From Magnetovibrio sp. PR-2 (GTDB taxonomy: Bacteria > Pseudomonadota > Alphaproteobacteria > Rhodospirillales > Magnetovibrionaceae): 64,000 nt of DNA. The DNA lies in contig NZ_JBAHUR010000003.1 in NCBI RefSeq assembly GCF_036689815.1, positions 124,001-188,000 on the forward strand. The letters run 5' to 3'. The translations under genes were made by a program, and so were the position numbers. The notes under the pieces are model-generated. The model was not told the DNA's origin and made no database searches. It worked only from the letters and a program-made list of their open reading frames with translations. Positions 46,480-55,914 of this stretch are shown in pieces (the stretch's first letter is position 1; each line of letters starts with the position of its first letter).

Positions 46480-47871
46480 CTACTGGGCGAAATGGCCCTC
46501 GGACTTGAGCCATTCCAATGTTTCGTCCAAGGCTTTGCCAAATCGAGACAGCATTTCACCGATTTCAGCCTCGGAAATAATCAAAGGCGGCGAAAAGGCG
46601 AGACTGTCGCCCATGGCCCGGCCAATCACGCCGTTGTTTTGCATGAAATTGACGGTCATGGCCCCGACGCCCAAGGCGGGCTCAAAGCTTTCTTTGGTGG
46701 CTTTGTCTTTGACCAGTTCAACGGCCCCCACCAAGCCGACACCGCGCACTTCGCCCACCAAGGGATGGTTGGCGAAGGCTTGCAATCCCGCCTGGAAGGT
46801 GGGCGCAATGGCTTGCACTTGGCCGACAATATCGCGTTCTTCGTAGATTTTAAGCGTTTCCAAAGCCACAGCGCAGGCCACCGGGTGGCCGCCATAGGTG
46901 TAGCCATGGCCGAATACGCCCAGCTTTTCACTTTGTTTGACCATGTCTGCAAAAATTTCGTCGCTCACCATCAGGGCGGAAATGGGCAAGTACGCCGACG
47001 ACAGGGCCTTGGCCATGGTCATCATGTCGGGCTTGATGTCGTAGGTTTCAGAGCCCCACATGTTGCCCGTGCGGCCAAAACCGCAGATGACTTCGTCGGC
47101 GATCAGCAACACGTCGTACTTTTTCAAGACCGCCTGGATTTTGTCGAAGTATGTGGCGGGCGGCACAATGACGCCGCCCGCCCCCATGACCGGTTCTGCG
47201 AACATGGCGGCGACCGTGTCGGGGCCTTCGGCCAAAATCAGCTGTTCCAACTCATCGGCCATGCGGGTGGCGAATTGCTCTTCGCTTTCACCGTCTTCGC
47301 CAAAGCGATAATAATGCGGACAGGCGGTGTGCAAGATACCGGCGATGGGGACGTCAAAATCGTTTTGGCAGGGCGCCAGGCCTGTGAGGCTCGCACCCGC
47401 AACGGTCACACCGTGATAGGCTTTTTGCCGCGCGATGATCTTTTTCTTTTGGGGCCGTCCACGTGCGTTGTTAATGTACCACACCAGCTTGACTGAGGTG
47501 TCGACGGCTTCGGAGCCGGAGTTCGCAAACAGCACCTTACCCATTTTGACCGGCGCCATGTCCAGCAGCTTTTCAGCTAAGTCTACGGTCACATCTGCAA
47601 CTTTGTGGGTGAAGGTGTGATAGAACGCCAACTTCTCCATAGCATCCGTGGCCGCTTTGACGAGGCGCTTCTCGCTCCAGCCCAAAGATGTGCACCACAG
47701 GCCCGACATGGCCTCATAATATTCGGTGCCGTCTTCGCCATACACCTTAACGCCTTCGCCGCGTGAAATGACCAATGGCCCGCGCTGCAAATGCGTTTTC
47801 AGATTGGTGTAGGGGTGGATCAGGCTTTCCACATCGCGTTCAGCCGTGGAATTGGACAGGGGAGAAGACAT
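46480..47871 (-). CDS. Class III PLP aminotransferase
   Basis: A 463-aa omega-amino-acid or diamine transaminase-like enzyme. Visible motifs are EYYEAMSGLWCTSLG, FANSGSEAVDTSVKL, IARQKAYHGVT, the LLIADEVICGFGRTG aspartate motif, and the PLP lysine in MAKALSSAYLPISA. Homologs act on beta-alanine, GABA, taurine or aromatic amines with pyruvate; the substrate cannot be set from sequence. ATG 47871 with AGAGGC upstream is preferred over a start 21 residues earlier. Confidence 0.9.
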   Translation of the reverse strand: MSSPLSNSTAERDVESLIHPYTNLKTHLQRGPLVISRGEGVKVYGEDGTEYYEAMSGLWCTSLGWSEKRLVKAATDAMEKLAFYHTFTHKVADVTVDLAEKLLDMAPVKMGKVLFANSGSEAVDTSVKLVWYINNARGRPQKKKIIARQKAYHGVTVAGASLTGLAPCQNDFDVPIAGILHTACPHYYRFGEDGESEEQFATRMADELEQLILAEGPDTVAAMFAEPVMGAGGVIVPPATYFDKIQAVLKKYDVLLIADEVICGFGRTGNMWGSETYDIKPDMMTMAKALSSAYLPISALMVSDEIFADMVKQSEKLGVFGHGYTYGGHPVACAVALETLKIYEERDIVGQVQAIAPTFQAGLQAFANHPLVGEVRGVGLVGAVELVKDKATKESFEPALGVGAMTVNFMQNNGVIGRAMGDSLAFSPPLIISEAEIGEMLSRFGKALDETLEWLKSEGHFAQ

Positions 47872-47945
47872 CAATGCCTCTGTGCTGTTGGAATTGGTAT
47901 TGAGATTTAAGCTTGGGACATCACACTCGTTCAAGCAATCGTTTT

Positions 47946-50282
47946 TTAAGAGCTGTAGAGCTCTTCGGCGTTCAGTGTTGCTTTGCGCGTGGCGGGAAAG
48001 GTCACTGTGATGGTGGTGCCCTGGTCAATTTCACTTTCAATGGTCAGTGTGCCGTCGTGCAAGTTTACGAACGAGGTGACCAAGAACAAGCCCAGCCCGC
48101 TGCCTTCGTGGTTGCGGTTATAGATGTCGCTGACCTGTTCAAAAGGTTCCAAGATTTTTTCTTGTTTGTCGATGGGGATGCCAAAGCCGGTATCGCGAAC
48201 GATCAAGCTCACGGAGCCGTCTTTGTTCTCAGCGGCAACTAATTCGACCTTACCGTCTTGGGGGGTGAACTTGATGGCGTTAGACAGCAAGTTGATGATG
48301 ATTTGCTTGATGCGGATCATGTCGCCACGCAATAACGGCAAGCTGTCTTGGACAGACTTTGATAGTTCCAGCTTCGCCATTTCAACTTGTGGGGACACCA
48401 TTTCAATGCTTTCGTCGCACAGGTGGCCCAGGTCCACCACATCTTCGCGAATGGTCATAGTGCCCGCTTCGATGCGAGAGACGTCTAAAATGTCGTTGAT
48501 GACGTCCAACAAGTGATGGCCGGACGCCAAGATGTTGGCGCTGTATTCGATATAATTATCATTACCCAGCGGTCCGAACATTTGTTCTTTGATGATCTCG
48601 GAAAACCCGATAATCGCGTTCAAAGGTGTACGCAGTTCGTGCGACATGTTGGCCAGGAACTGTGTCTTGGCATGGCTCGCCAGCTCGGCTTGTTCCTTGG
48701 CGCGCATGAGTTCTGAAATGGCTTGTTTACGCTCGGTAATGTCTTCTTTGACCGCGAGAAAGTGCGTGATCTTACCGTGCTCGTCCTTGACGGGGGAGAT
48801 TGAAGCGTATTCCCAAAACAAGGTGCCGTCTTTGCGCTTGTTGTGGAACTCGCCGCGCCATTCTTCACCGTTGGAAATGGTTTGCCAAAGGTTGGCGTAC
48901 TCGGTGGGTGACTTTTCGCCAGAGCTCAGCAAATTCGCTTTTTGCCCCACGGCCTCTGTATAGCTGTAGCCCGACACACGTTCGAACTTGGGGTTGATGT
49001 AGGAAATATGGCCGTAGGTGTCGGTGATCATCACGCTTGCGGGGCTTTGTTCCACGGCGCGTGACAGCTGGCGCAATTCGTCTTCGGAGCGTTTGGTGTC
49101 GGTTATATCGACACGCACGCATGCCATGCCACCGTCAGCCATGCGGCTATCGCTTGCCATAAACCATAGACCGTTTGCGGCTTTAACAGTGTATGGCCGG
49201 CTCATGCCTTGAGAAAAGTCGGTGTCGATTTGGCCGTCTGTATGCTCAAAGCTTTGATAGACTTTTTCACGGCTGCACAGCGAATAGAATTCTTCGTAAG
49301 TGATCCCTTTGCTGAGCTTCTCGCCAAGGCCTTTGTGCAAGTCGGCAAACTTTGAATTCCAGAACGATAAGTGTCCCTTGGCATCGAAGAAGGCAAAGCC
49401 TTCGTTGATGCTTTCCACTGCATCGCGGAATTGGCGTGATGTCATGCGGGCTTGATCGTGGGCGACGCGCAGCTTGTAGAGCGTTATGGACAATCCGGCA
49501 AACAGCACGACGGCCAAAACCAGCAAGACAATACGCATGATGTTCGCGAACTCGATGCGTTCAACCGTGAAGGCCAGATGCTCATTAAAAATGTTGTCGA
49601 GTGTGGAGATGGTCGGCTGACTGACGAAGTCGTTCATATAACGCACGGTCGCTTGTCGCGCGTCGATATTTGCACGGACATGCAATAGCACAGCCTTGAT
49701 CTTTTTTGCATCCTCTTCGTTGGGGGCTAAGCTTTCGGCTTGCCCGACTTGGTGTAGCAAAGCCCTTTGATTGTCGGCGGAGGGGATCAAGTTGGCAGAT
49801 AACATGGCATTGATGAGGCGTTGCAATGAAATCGCGGCGAGGTCGGTACGCCCTTCGGTGATGCGCCCAACTTCCAGAGGTAAATAGTTAATGGAGTTTC
49901 GCACGATCGCCATGCGCGATTTGATGCTTTCCACCAGATCGAATTTTTTCAACATCAACGATTGAAATGTATTCAACCCCTTGTCGATGTGGGGGTTGAT
50001 CAACCCATACAGACCTTCTTCGGTGTTGTGCAGACGCGCGCCAACGGCTTGCATGTCTTCCATGATGCGCACAATGGAATCGTAGTTGCTGAGTTGCAGA
50101 GCCGACGCACGGAGTGTTTCTTCGTTCAAACGTGTGTCGAGCTGTTTGAGCAAGATGATGTTTTGCGCCGCGCGGTTGTGCCGGTTCAAATCCCATTGCT
50201 GCGTTTGCACGTAGAACAGCAAGCCAAGCAACGCGGTTGCAGCAAACATCATGTACGGCACTGGGCGCGAGATCGGTGTCAT
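47946..50282 (-). CDS. Hybrid-free PAS sensor histidine kinase with periplasmic helical domain
   Basis: A 778-aa kinase: TM1 at about residues 10-25, a long all-helical periplasmic domain (about 28-245, resembling the DAHL sensor layout), TM2 at about 249-270, PAS1 at about 284-395, and PAS2 at about 402-520. HisKA follows with FLANMSHELRTPLNAIIGFS (H548), then HATPase with NLLSNAIKFT, DTGFGIP and GSGLGLFL. There is no attached receiver. Its ATG overlaps the stop of the upstream diheme peroxidase gene (TAATG), so the two are co-expressed. The sensed signal is unknown. Confidence 0.92.
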   Translation of the reverse strand: MTPISRPVPYMMFAATALLGLLFYVQTQQWDLNRHNRAAQNIILLKQLDTRLNEETLRASALQLSNYDSIVRIMEDMQAVGARLHNTEEGLYGLINPHIDKGLNTFQSLMLKKFDLVESIKSRMAIVRNSINYLPLEVGRITEGRTDLAAISLQRLINAMLSANLIPSADNQRALLHQVGQAESLAPNEEDAKKIKAVLLHVRANIDARQATVRYMNDFVSQPTISTLDNIFNEHLAFTVERIEFANIMRIVLLVLAVVLFAGLSITLYKLRVAHDQARMTSRQFRDAVESINEGFAFFDAKGHLSFWNSKFADLHKGLGEKLSKGITYEEFYSLCSREKVYQSFEHTDGQIDTDFSQGMSRPYTVKAANGLWFMASDSRMADGGMACVRVDITDTKRSEDELRQLSRAVEQSPASVMITDTYGHISYINPKFERVSGYSYTEAVGQKANLLSSGEKSPTEYANLWQTISNGEEWRGEFHNKRKDGTLFWEYASISPVKDEHGKITHFLAVKEDITERKQAISELMRAKEQAELASHAKTQFLANMSHELRTPLNAIIGFSEIIKEQMFGPLGNDNYIEYSANILASGHHLLDVINDILDVSRIEAGTMTIREDVVDLGHLCDESIEMVSPQVEMAKLELSKSVQDSLPLLRGDMIRIKQIIINLLSNAIKFTPQDGKVELVAAENKDGSVSLIVRDTGFGIPIDKQEKILEPFEQVSDIYNRNHEGSGLGLFLVTSFVNLHDGTLTIESEIDQGTTITVTFPATRKATLNAEELYSS

Positions 50283-51331
50283 TAAGGATCGAACCTCATG
50301 TATTCGCCAGCAAGGCTTTCGAGGAACGCAACAATAGCCTTAACATCCGCATCGGGTATGTCGCGGCCCAATTGATATTTGGCCATAAATTTCACGGCTT
50401 CGTCCAACGTCTTGGCGCTGCCGTCGTGGAAGTAGGGGGCGGTGTGTTTGACCACGCGAAGGCTCGGCACCTTAAACACATGACGGTCTTCGTCGCGCCC
50501 TGTGACTTGGAAGCGTCCCATGTCACTGGCTTTGATATTGCCGCGATCCCGGAAATAATCGGCCAAAATGCCCATGGTCTGGTACATGTTGCCACCGACG
50601 TTGACGCCTTGGTGGCAGGAAACGCATCCGTAGGACGTGAACAGCTCATAACCGTGTGCGGCTTGTTCGGATATCGCGTCCTGGTCGCCTTGTAAATAAC
50701 GGTCGAAAGGGGCGTCGATGGTGACCAGAGTGCGTTCGAACGTGGCGATGGTATCGACAATGTTGTCGCCAGTGATGCCGTCTGGGTAAATCTCTTGGAA
50801 CAGCTCGCGGATACGTTCGTCTTGGTTCAGTTTGTCGACGACCTCGGGCCAGTTGGAGCCCATTTCAGCTGGATTGTGCACAGGGCCTGCGGCTTGTTCT
50901 TCCAAGCTTTCTGCGCGGCCATCCCAAAATTGTTTGAAGTTATAAGCACTGTTGAACACGGTCGGGGTGTTGATGCCCCCCTTTGTGCCGCCGATGCCGA
51001 CAGGTTTGGACAGACCGTCTGCGCCACCCGCATTTAAGTCGTGGCAGCTCGCACAGCTGATGGTGTCGTCAGCAGACAAGCGCGGGTCGTGGAACATTTC
51101 TTCGCCAAGACGGACTTTGCGCAAATCTATATTGTTAGGGGCTGCGGGAAGCGGTGACAGGGCTGAGCCACGCCACAAGTCTTGCGTCGCCAGTGCAGTT
51201 GGAACCACACCAAACATCGCAATCACCACCACCACTGAGCTTAGAGCCAGAGGCTTCCAGTTTTGCACCCAAACCCCAACAGAGGTTCCCCCATAGTGCG
51301 CCGAAAACCAATCACAGGTTTTTCGTATCAA
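50282..51331 (-). CDS. Diheme cytochrome c peroxidase (CcpA/MauG family)
   Basis: A 349-aa exported protein with a hydrophobic signal region (about 27-49, ALSSVVVVIAMFGVVPTALA). Two heme motifs are visible: CASCH (C93-C96-H97) and CVSCH near residue 235. The surrounding segments (LGEEMFHDPRLSADDTISCASCHDL and TPTVFNSAYNFKQFWDGRAESLEEQA) match bacterial CCP/MauG enzymes that reduce H2O2 in the periplasm. The start is uncertain: TTG 51331 gives a long pre-signal extension, whereas GTG 51268 would give a compact signal peptide. Confidence 0.88.
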   Translation of the reverse strand: MIRKTCDWFSAHYGGTSVGVWVQNWKPLALSSVVVVIAMFGVVPTALATQDLWRGSALSPLPAAPNNIDLRKVRLGEEMFHDPRLSADDTISCASCHDLNAGGADGLSKPVGIGGTKGGINTPTVFNSAYNFKQFWDGRAESLEEQAAGPVHNPAEMGSNWPEVVDKLNQDERIRELFQEIYPDGITGDNIVDTIATFERTLVTIDAPFDRYLQGDQDAISEQAAHGYELFTSYGCVSCHQGVNVGGNMYQTMGILADYFRDRGNIKASDMGRFQVTGRDEDRHVFKVPSLRVVKHTAPYFHDGSAKTLDEAVKFMAKYQLGRDIPDADVKAIVAFLESLAGEYMRFDP

Positions 51332-51447
51332 AAGTGCCCTCGATTTGTTCCTTTTTACTTAGTCCTTTTTAGTTAGTTTCCACCCAAAAGGCCATGTGAA
51401 ATGTCAAATTTGTGAAGGTTGAAGGCCCTCTAAGTTAAAAAGTAAGA

Positions 51448-52125
51448 TTAATCAGCGCCTTTGCCGCCTTTCGCAACCGACCAACCAATGGGATCGGCCA
51501 GAAAATCCTTAACCCCTTGAATGGCTTCGGGTGAAAAAGCTAGGCGTTCTTCGGCGACTTCCAAGACGTCTTGCCAGGTGGCCAAGTAGTGCATGGTGAC
51601 GCCTTCTTTTTCCAAGGTGTCCAAAGCACCTGGGAACGCGCCGTAGAAAAACACCACAAATGCGTCGGAAACGGTTGCCCCAGCATCGCGCAAGGCATTG
51701 ATAAAGTTGATTTTAGAGCCGCCGTCGGTGGCGAGGTCTTCGACCAGCAAGACGTGGCTGCCTTCGGGCATATGGCCTTCGATTTGGGCGTTGCGGCCAA
51801 AGCCTTTGGGCTTTTTGCGGACATACAGCATGGATTTGTTGGTGAGGTGTGAAATCCAGGCGGAATAGGGGATTCCAGCAGTTTCACCACCGGCAACGGC
51901 GTCCACAGCGCCGAGATCGCTATCGCGTTGCAAAGTTTCGACGGCGAGTTCCATCATGCGCGTGCGTTCAACCGGAAACGAGATCAATTTGCGACAATCG
52001 ATGTAGACCGGGCTAGCCCAGCCAGCGGTCAGCGTATAGGGCTCTTCTGGGCGGAAATTGACGGCTTCGATATCCAAAAGAATTTTTGCGGCTTCCAAGC
52101 CTGCGGGATTGCGCTTTACGCTCAC
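51448..52125 (-). CDS. pyrE: Orotate phosphoribosyltransferase
   Basis: A 225-aa type I phosphoribosyltransferase forming OMP in pyrimidine synthesis. The PRPP-binding motif is VLLVEDLATDGGSKINF. FTLTAGWASPVYIDCRK-like (YTLTAGWASPVYIDCRKL) and KKPKGFGRNAQIEG sections match PyrE. The start is GTG at 52125. It lies downstream of hspQ on the same strand. Confidence 0.95.
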   Translation of the reverse strand: MSVKRNPAGLEAAKILLDIEAVNFRPEEPYTLTAGWASPVYIDCRKLISFPVERTRMMELAVETLQRDSDLGAVDAVAGGETAGIPYSAWISHLTNKSMLYVRKKPKGFGRNAQIEGHMPEGSHVLLVEDLATDGGSKINFINALRDAGATVSDAFVVFFYGAFPGALDTLEKEGVTMHYLATWQDVLEVAEERLAFSPEAIQGVKDFLADPIGWSVAKGGKGAD

Positions 52126-52208
52126 GGTAAGTCTCCAAATTCGGTGGGTTTGAACGCGTTTATGGCGTTGCTGCGTGTCAAAGTAAAGGGAGGGATTGGG
52201 CAGTGGGT

Positions 52209-52565
52209 TTAATGGACTTTATGGGTATGACTGACGTAGCCTTCTTGGGTCAATTTGCCGAAATAGTCGATAACGTCGGGGTGGTCGATGGGGCCGCCTT
52301 CGAAGTCGGGCTCTAAATTTTCTTCGGAGACATACGCGCGGTTCGCGGTGCCATCGACCAGCACGTGATACCACGGTTGTGTATCCGCTTGGAGGATCTT
52401 AGGTTTTTGGTCCTGGGCCTTCATCTCCGCCCCCACACGGAACTGAGGGTCAACGTCAACGATGACGCCCCGATAGTCGAAAAGCGTGTGGTGGATCAAC
52501 TGCCCAACCGCGAATTTGGCACGATCACGTATGGGTAAGTCGGGTTTGGACGTATTGTGAGGCAC
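52209..52565 (-). CDS. hspQ: HspQ / YccV-like hemimethylated-DNA-binding heat-shock protein
   Basis: A 118-aa protein. The pattern AKFAVGQLIHHTLFDYRGVIVDVDPQF, then QPWYHVLVDGTANRAYVSEENLE matches the YccV/HspQ family. Family members influence DnaA degradation or act as ClpP-related specificity factors in enterobacteria. The role here is inferred by homology. The start is GTG at 52565. Confidence 0.9.
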   Translation of the reverse strand: MPHNTSKPDLPIRDRAKFAVGQLIHHTLFDYRGVIVDVDPQFRVGAEMKAQDQKPKILQADTQPWYHVLVDGTANRAYVSEENLEPDFEGGPIDHPDVIDYFGKLTQEGYVSHTHKVH

Positions 52566-52686
52566 TTAAGGCTCCAGCTGTTCCGTGTCTACTTTCCATA
52601 AGCTTCCCGCGAAAATCGTTTGCGGTCAACCATGACATTTCTCATTTTTAGGGTTCTGATATACTGGCGCAAATTCAGGAGAGCTT

Positions 52687-54378
52687 ATGATCGAGACGAC
52701 CCCTTCCTCGAATCCAGAAACTGCCAACGGCGGAGCGCTCATTGCCCGCGCATTGGACGCTCACGGCGTCGAAAAGGTCTTTTGCGTGCCGGGTGAAAGT
52801 TATCTGGAGGTCTTGGACGCGCTTTATGACCGCCGGGACACGCTGCAGATGGTCTCGTGCCGCCATGAAAATGGGGCGAGTTTTATGGCCGAAGCCTATG
52901 CGAAGCTCACCGGCTCTGTCGGGGTGTGCATGGTGACGCGGGGGCCTGGAGCGTGCAACGGCTCCATCGGTGTGCACACCGCGTTTCAGGATTCATCGCC
53001 CATGGTCTATTTGGTGGGCCATGTGCGCCGCGAAGACATTGGCCGTGAAGCTTTTCAAGAGGTCGATTTTGAACAGATGTTCGCCCCGTTGGCGAAGGCC
53101 GTGCGCATGATCAAATCTGCAAAAGATGCACCGGGTGACGTGGCCTGGGCGTTTGAACAGGCGCAAAGCGGACGTCCTGGGCCCGTGGTTTTGGTTATGC
53201 CCGAAGACGTCTTGCGCGAGGAGGCGGGCGTCACGGTTTTACCTGTAAAACCCGTCTCCCAGCCGTTCATGGACGAAGGCGATTTGGAGCGTGTCCATCA
53301 CCGTTTGATGGCGGCAAAGCGTCCCATGGTCATGGTCGGGGGCAGCGGCTGGACCGCTCAGGGCCGTGAAGACATTGTGGCCTTTGCCGAGGCCATGGAC
53401 TTGCCCGTGTGCTGTTCCATGCGCCGCTTGGACGTGTTTGACAATGCACACCCTTGTTTCGTCGGTGAAATGGGCATTGCGCCCAATCCGCTCTTGGTGG
53501 AACGCATCAACGACTGCGATCTGTTGTTGGTTGTGGGCGCGCGCATGGGCGAAATGACCAGCCAGGGCTATACGCTTTTGGACGCAGAGACTGCGCAGCA
53601 TAAACTGGTTCATATTCATGTGGACCAGGCTGAGTTGGGCCGTGTGTTTCCACCTGCCATCGGCATGGGGTGCGGGCCTGCGGCCTTTGCGGCGGCGGCT
53701 AAAAATCTGGCGAAGACGAATGACAGTTGGGCCGGGTGGCGCGCGCAGGCGCGGGCGGACCTAGACGCGTGGCGCAGGCCCCATTCCATCGCGGGCCCTT
53801 TGGACTTGGCCCAGTGCATGGCAGACTTGGATGAAGCGTTGGATGACGACGCCATCGTCACGGTCGACGCGGGTAACTTTTCCGGCTGGGCACAGCGCTA
53901 TTTGTCCTTTGCCAAGGGGCGCAGATTCTTAGGCCCGACCAACGGGGCCATGGGCTACGGTGTGCCCAGCGGTGTGGCGGCGCAAACGGCCTTTCCAGAC
54001 CGTCAATGCGTGACGTTTGTCGGCGACGGCGGCTTTGGCATGACCGGCCAAGAAATCGCAACGGCTGTGGGGCAGGGGCTGCGCCAACTGATCTTGGTCT
54101 TCAACAATGGCATTTATGGCACCATTCGCATGCATCAAGAACGGCGCTTTCCCCGGCGCACAATCGCCACGGATTTGCACAATCCCGACTTTGCAGAGCT
54201 GGCGCGGGCCTATGGCGCCTATGGGGATGTGGTGGAGCGCACGGAACAGTTTTTACCCGCCGTCAAGAGCGCTTTGGCGTCTGGAACCGTCGGCGTACTT
54301 GACGTGCGCTTCGATGCCAATATCATCACCACCCGAACAACCTTGGACGCCATTCGCTCGGCGGCCGAGAAACAATAA
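52687..54378 (+). CDS. Thiamine-pyrophosphate enzyme, acetolactate-synthase-like
   Basis: A 563-aa TPP-dependent enzyme with the three classic domains. The catalytic Glu is E61 in SCRHENGASFMAEAYAK, and the TPP/Mg motif is GDGGFGMTGQEIATAV...FNNGIYG (about 442-474). It groups by eye with large-subunit acetolactate-synthase-like proteins rather than IlvB, since no ilvN is adjacent and the substrate-binding region differs. The reaction is unknown; it probably decarboxylates a 2-oxoacid. It is followed in 20 bp by the ELM1-like gene. Confidence 0.9.
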   Translation: MIETTPSSNPETANGGALIARALDAHGVEKVFCVPGESYLEVLDALYDRRDTLQMVSCRHENGASFMAEAYAKLTGSVGVCMVTRGPGACNGSIGVHTAFQDSSPMVYLVGHVRREDIGREAFQEVDFEQMFAPLAKAVRMIKSAKDAPGDVAWAFEQAQSGRPGPVVLVMPEDVLREEAGVTVLPVKPVSQPFMDEGDLERVHHRLMAAKRPMVMVGGSGWTAQGREDIVAFAEAMDLPVCCSMRRLDVFDNAHPCFVGEMGIAPNPLLVERINDCDLLLVVGARMGEMTSQGYTLLDAETAQHKLVHIHVDQAELGRVFPPAIGMGCGPAAFAAAAKNLAKTNDSWAGWRAQARADLDAWRRPHSIAGPLDLAQCMADLDEALDDDAIVTVDAGNFSGWAQRYLSFAKGRRFLGPTNGAMGYGVPSGVAAQTAFPDRQCVTFVGDGGFGMTGQEIATAVGQGLRQLILVFNNGIYGTIRMHQERRFPRRTIATDLHNPDFAELARAYGAYGDVVERTEQFLPAVKSALASGTVGVLDVRFDANIITTRTTLDAIRSAAEKQ

Positions 54379-54398
54379 GAAAACAGGGAAAATCCTTT

Positions 54399-55400
54399 AT
54401 GGCCTTTTCAGGCGACCACGCACGCGTATGGCTTTTGATTGATGACCGCGCGGGAAACAAGTCACAGGTTTTGGGTGTTGCCCGGGCTTTGGGCTTGCCG
54501 TTTGAGATTAAAGAAATCGCTTATACAGCTGCAGCGGCCTTGCCAAACTATATGCTGATGGCGTCCTTTTCCATGCTGACCCAGTCCAGCCGTGTGAACT
54601 TGGCCGCGCCTTGGCCGGACATCGTGATTGCAGCCGGACGGCGCACGGCCCCCGTTGCGCGCCGGATCAAGGAACTGTCGGGTGGCAAAGCGTTCTTAGT
54701 TCAGATCATGCACCCAGGTTCCAGCGGGGAAGACGATTTCTCGCTCATCGCCGTGCCGCGTCACGACGGCATGGGCGAAGCAGAAAATCGCTTTACCATG
54801 ACAGGATCGCCACACAGTGTGACGCCAGAGACCATGGCCGAAGCCCGCATGCAGTGGGGCGGTAAGTTCGACACTTTGCCCAAGCCACATATCGCCCTGA
54901 TCGTCGGCGGCGATACCAAGCGTAAAAAGTTCAGCCCTGCCATGGCGCAAGAACTCGGTGAACGTGCTGCAAAACTGGCCAGTGAGGCTGGTGGCAGTTT
55001 GCTGATCACAACATCGCGCCGCTCTTCACCGGAAGCCACCCAAGCTTTAATCGGAGCTCTGGGCGACGTGCCTTCGAATATCTTCAAGTGGGGCGATGAA
55101 GGGGAAAACCCTTACATGGGCTACTTGGCCTTAGCGGATCACATCATCGTAACCGGGGACAGTATGTCCATGTGTTCCGAAGTGTGCGCCACGGGGGTGC
55201 CGGTGTATATTTATGCACCGAAGAAGCTGACGTCCTTGAAACACGGTCGTTTGCATTCTGATCTATATGATCGCGGCTTCGCAAGGCCTTTGGAAAGTGC
55301 CGACGCGTTGGAAGACTGGTCGCATGATCCGCTGAATGCTGCACTTGAAGTTGCCGCGGAATTGCGCAAACGCCTCAATCTCAGTGATGGGAGTTCGTAA
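54399..55400 (+). CDS. ELM1-like (mitochondrial-fission ELM1 family) protein
   Basis: A 333-aa protein of the ELM1/DUF1022 family: VWLLIDDRAGNKSQVLGVARALGLPFEIKEI, WPDIVIAAGRRTAPVARRIK, IALIVGGDTKRKKFS and ITGDSMSMCSEVCATGVPVYIYAPKK-type (VTGDSMSMCSEVCATGVPVYIY). The fold resembles GT-B glycosyltransferases. In plants ELM1 recruits dynamin to mitochondria; the bacterial role is unknown. It lies between the TPP enzyme and the YbjN-like gene, probably in one transcript. Confidence 0.88.
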   Translation: MAFSGDHARVWLLIDDRAGNKSQVLGVARALGLPFEIKEIAYTAAAALPNYMLMASFSMLTQSSRVNLAAPWPDIVIAAGRRTAPVARRIKELSGGKAFLVQIMHPGSSGEDDFSLIAVPRHDGMGEAENRFTMTGSPHSVTPETMAEARMQWGGKFDTLPKPHIALIVGGDTKRKKFSPAMAQELGERAAKLASEAGGSLLITTSRRSSPEATQALIGALGDVPSNIFKWGDEGENPYMGYLALADHIIVTGDSMSMCSEVCATGVPVYIYAPKKLTSLKHGRLHSDLYDRGFARPLESADALEDWSHDPLNAALEVAAELRKRLNLSDGSS

Positions 55401-55401
55401 G

Positions 55402-55911
55402 ATGATCCGAGGGGGATTGTTTGCTGTGGCTCTGATGATTGCACTTCCTGCACAAGCAGGGGAGATGGTGCAAAACATCACCGCCAAAGCCCTGAAGTCG
55501 CATTTGAAGGCAAAGGGCTATGAAGTCTTTTTGCATGAAGACGAGTACGACCATCCGCAATTATTGGTCACACCGCCGGGTGTGGATGAAGACGACCCAT
55601 CCAAACGTTTCGCCATGCGCCTGATGAATTGTGTTGAGGGTGAAGAGAATTTCCTGATCCGGGCTTGTGCGGGCTATGAATACTGGTCCTATCAGCGCCC
55701 TGGCTTTCCCATCAAACAAAAAACGTTTGACGACTGGAACCTCAAAGTCGGACATGCACGCGGCTTTCGCGATGACGAGTTCACGTACCTGTCTTGGTAT
55801 GTGCACGTGGGCGGCGGCTTTTCTTGGGACAACATCGACGCACAGTTAGAGCTCTGGCAAAACCAGCAAGAGCTCTACAAAGATCACTTAGATGAGTCGG
55901 TTATGGACTAA
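55402..55911 (+). CDS. Exported YbjN-like protein
   Basis: A 169-aa protein with a signal peptide (GGLFAVALMIALPAQAG). Its core resembles the YbjN/type III chaperone-like fold: YEVFLHEDEYDHPQLLVTP, a Cys in LMNCVEGEEN, FLIRACAGY, FDDWNLKVGHARGFRDDEFTYLSWYVHVGGGFSWDNI. Function is not established. The ATG at 55402 follows GGGAG by 8 nt; an ATG 15 bp earlier would overlap the ELM1 gene. Confidence 0.72.
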   Translation: MIRGGLFAVALMIALPAQAGEMVQNITAKALKSHLKAKGYEVFLHEDEYDHPQLLVTPPGVDEDDPSKRFAMRLMNCVEGEENFLIRACAGYEYWSYQRPGFPIKQKTFDDWNLKVGHARGFRDDEFTYLSWYVHVGGGFSWDNIDAQLELWQNQQELYKDHLDESVMD

Positions 55912-55914
55912 CCT

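Noticed and set aside
46432-47496. 354-codon open frame on the plus strand
   Set aside because: Antisense to the class III aminotransferase; composition (His/Gln/Gly rich) is typical of a shadow frame in GC-rich DNA.
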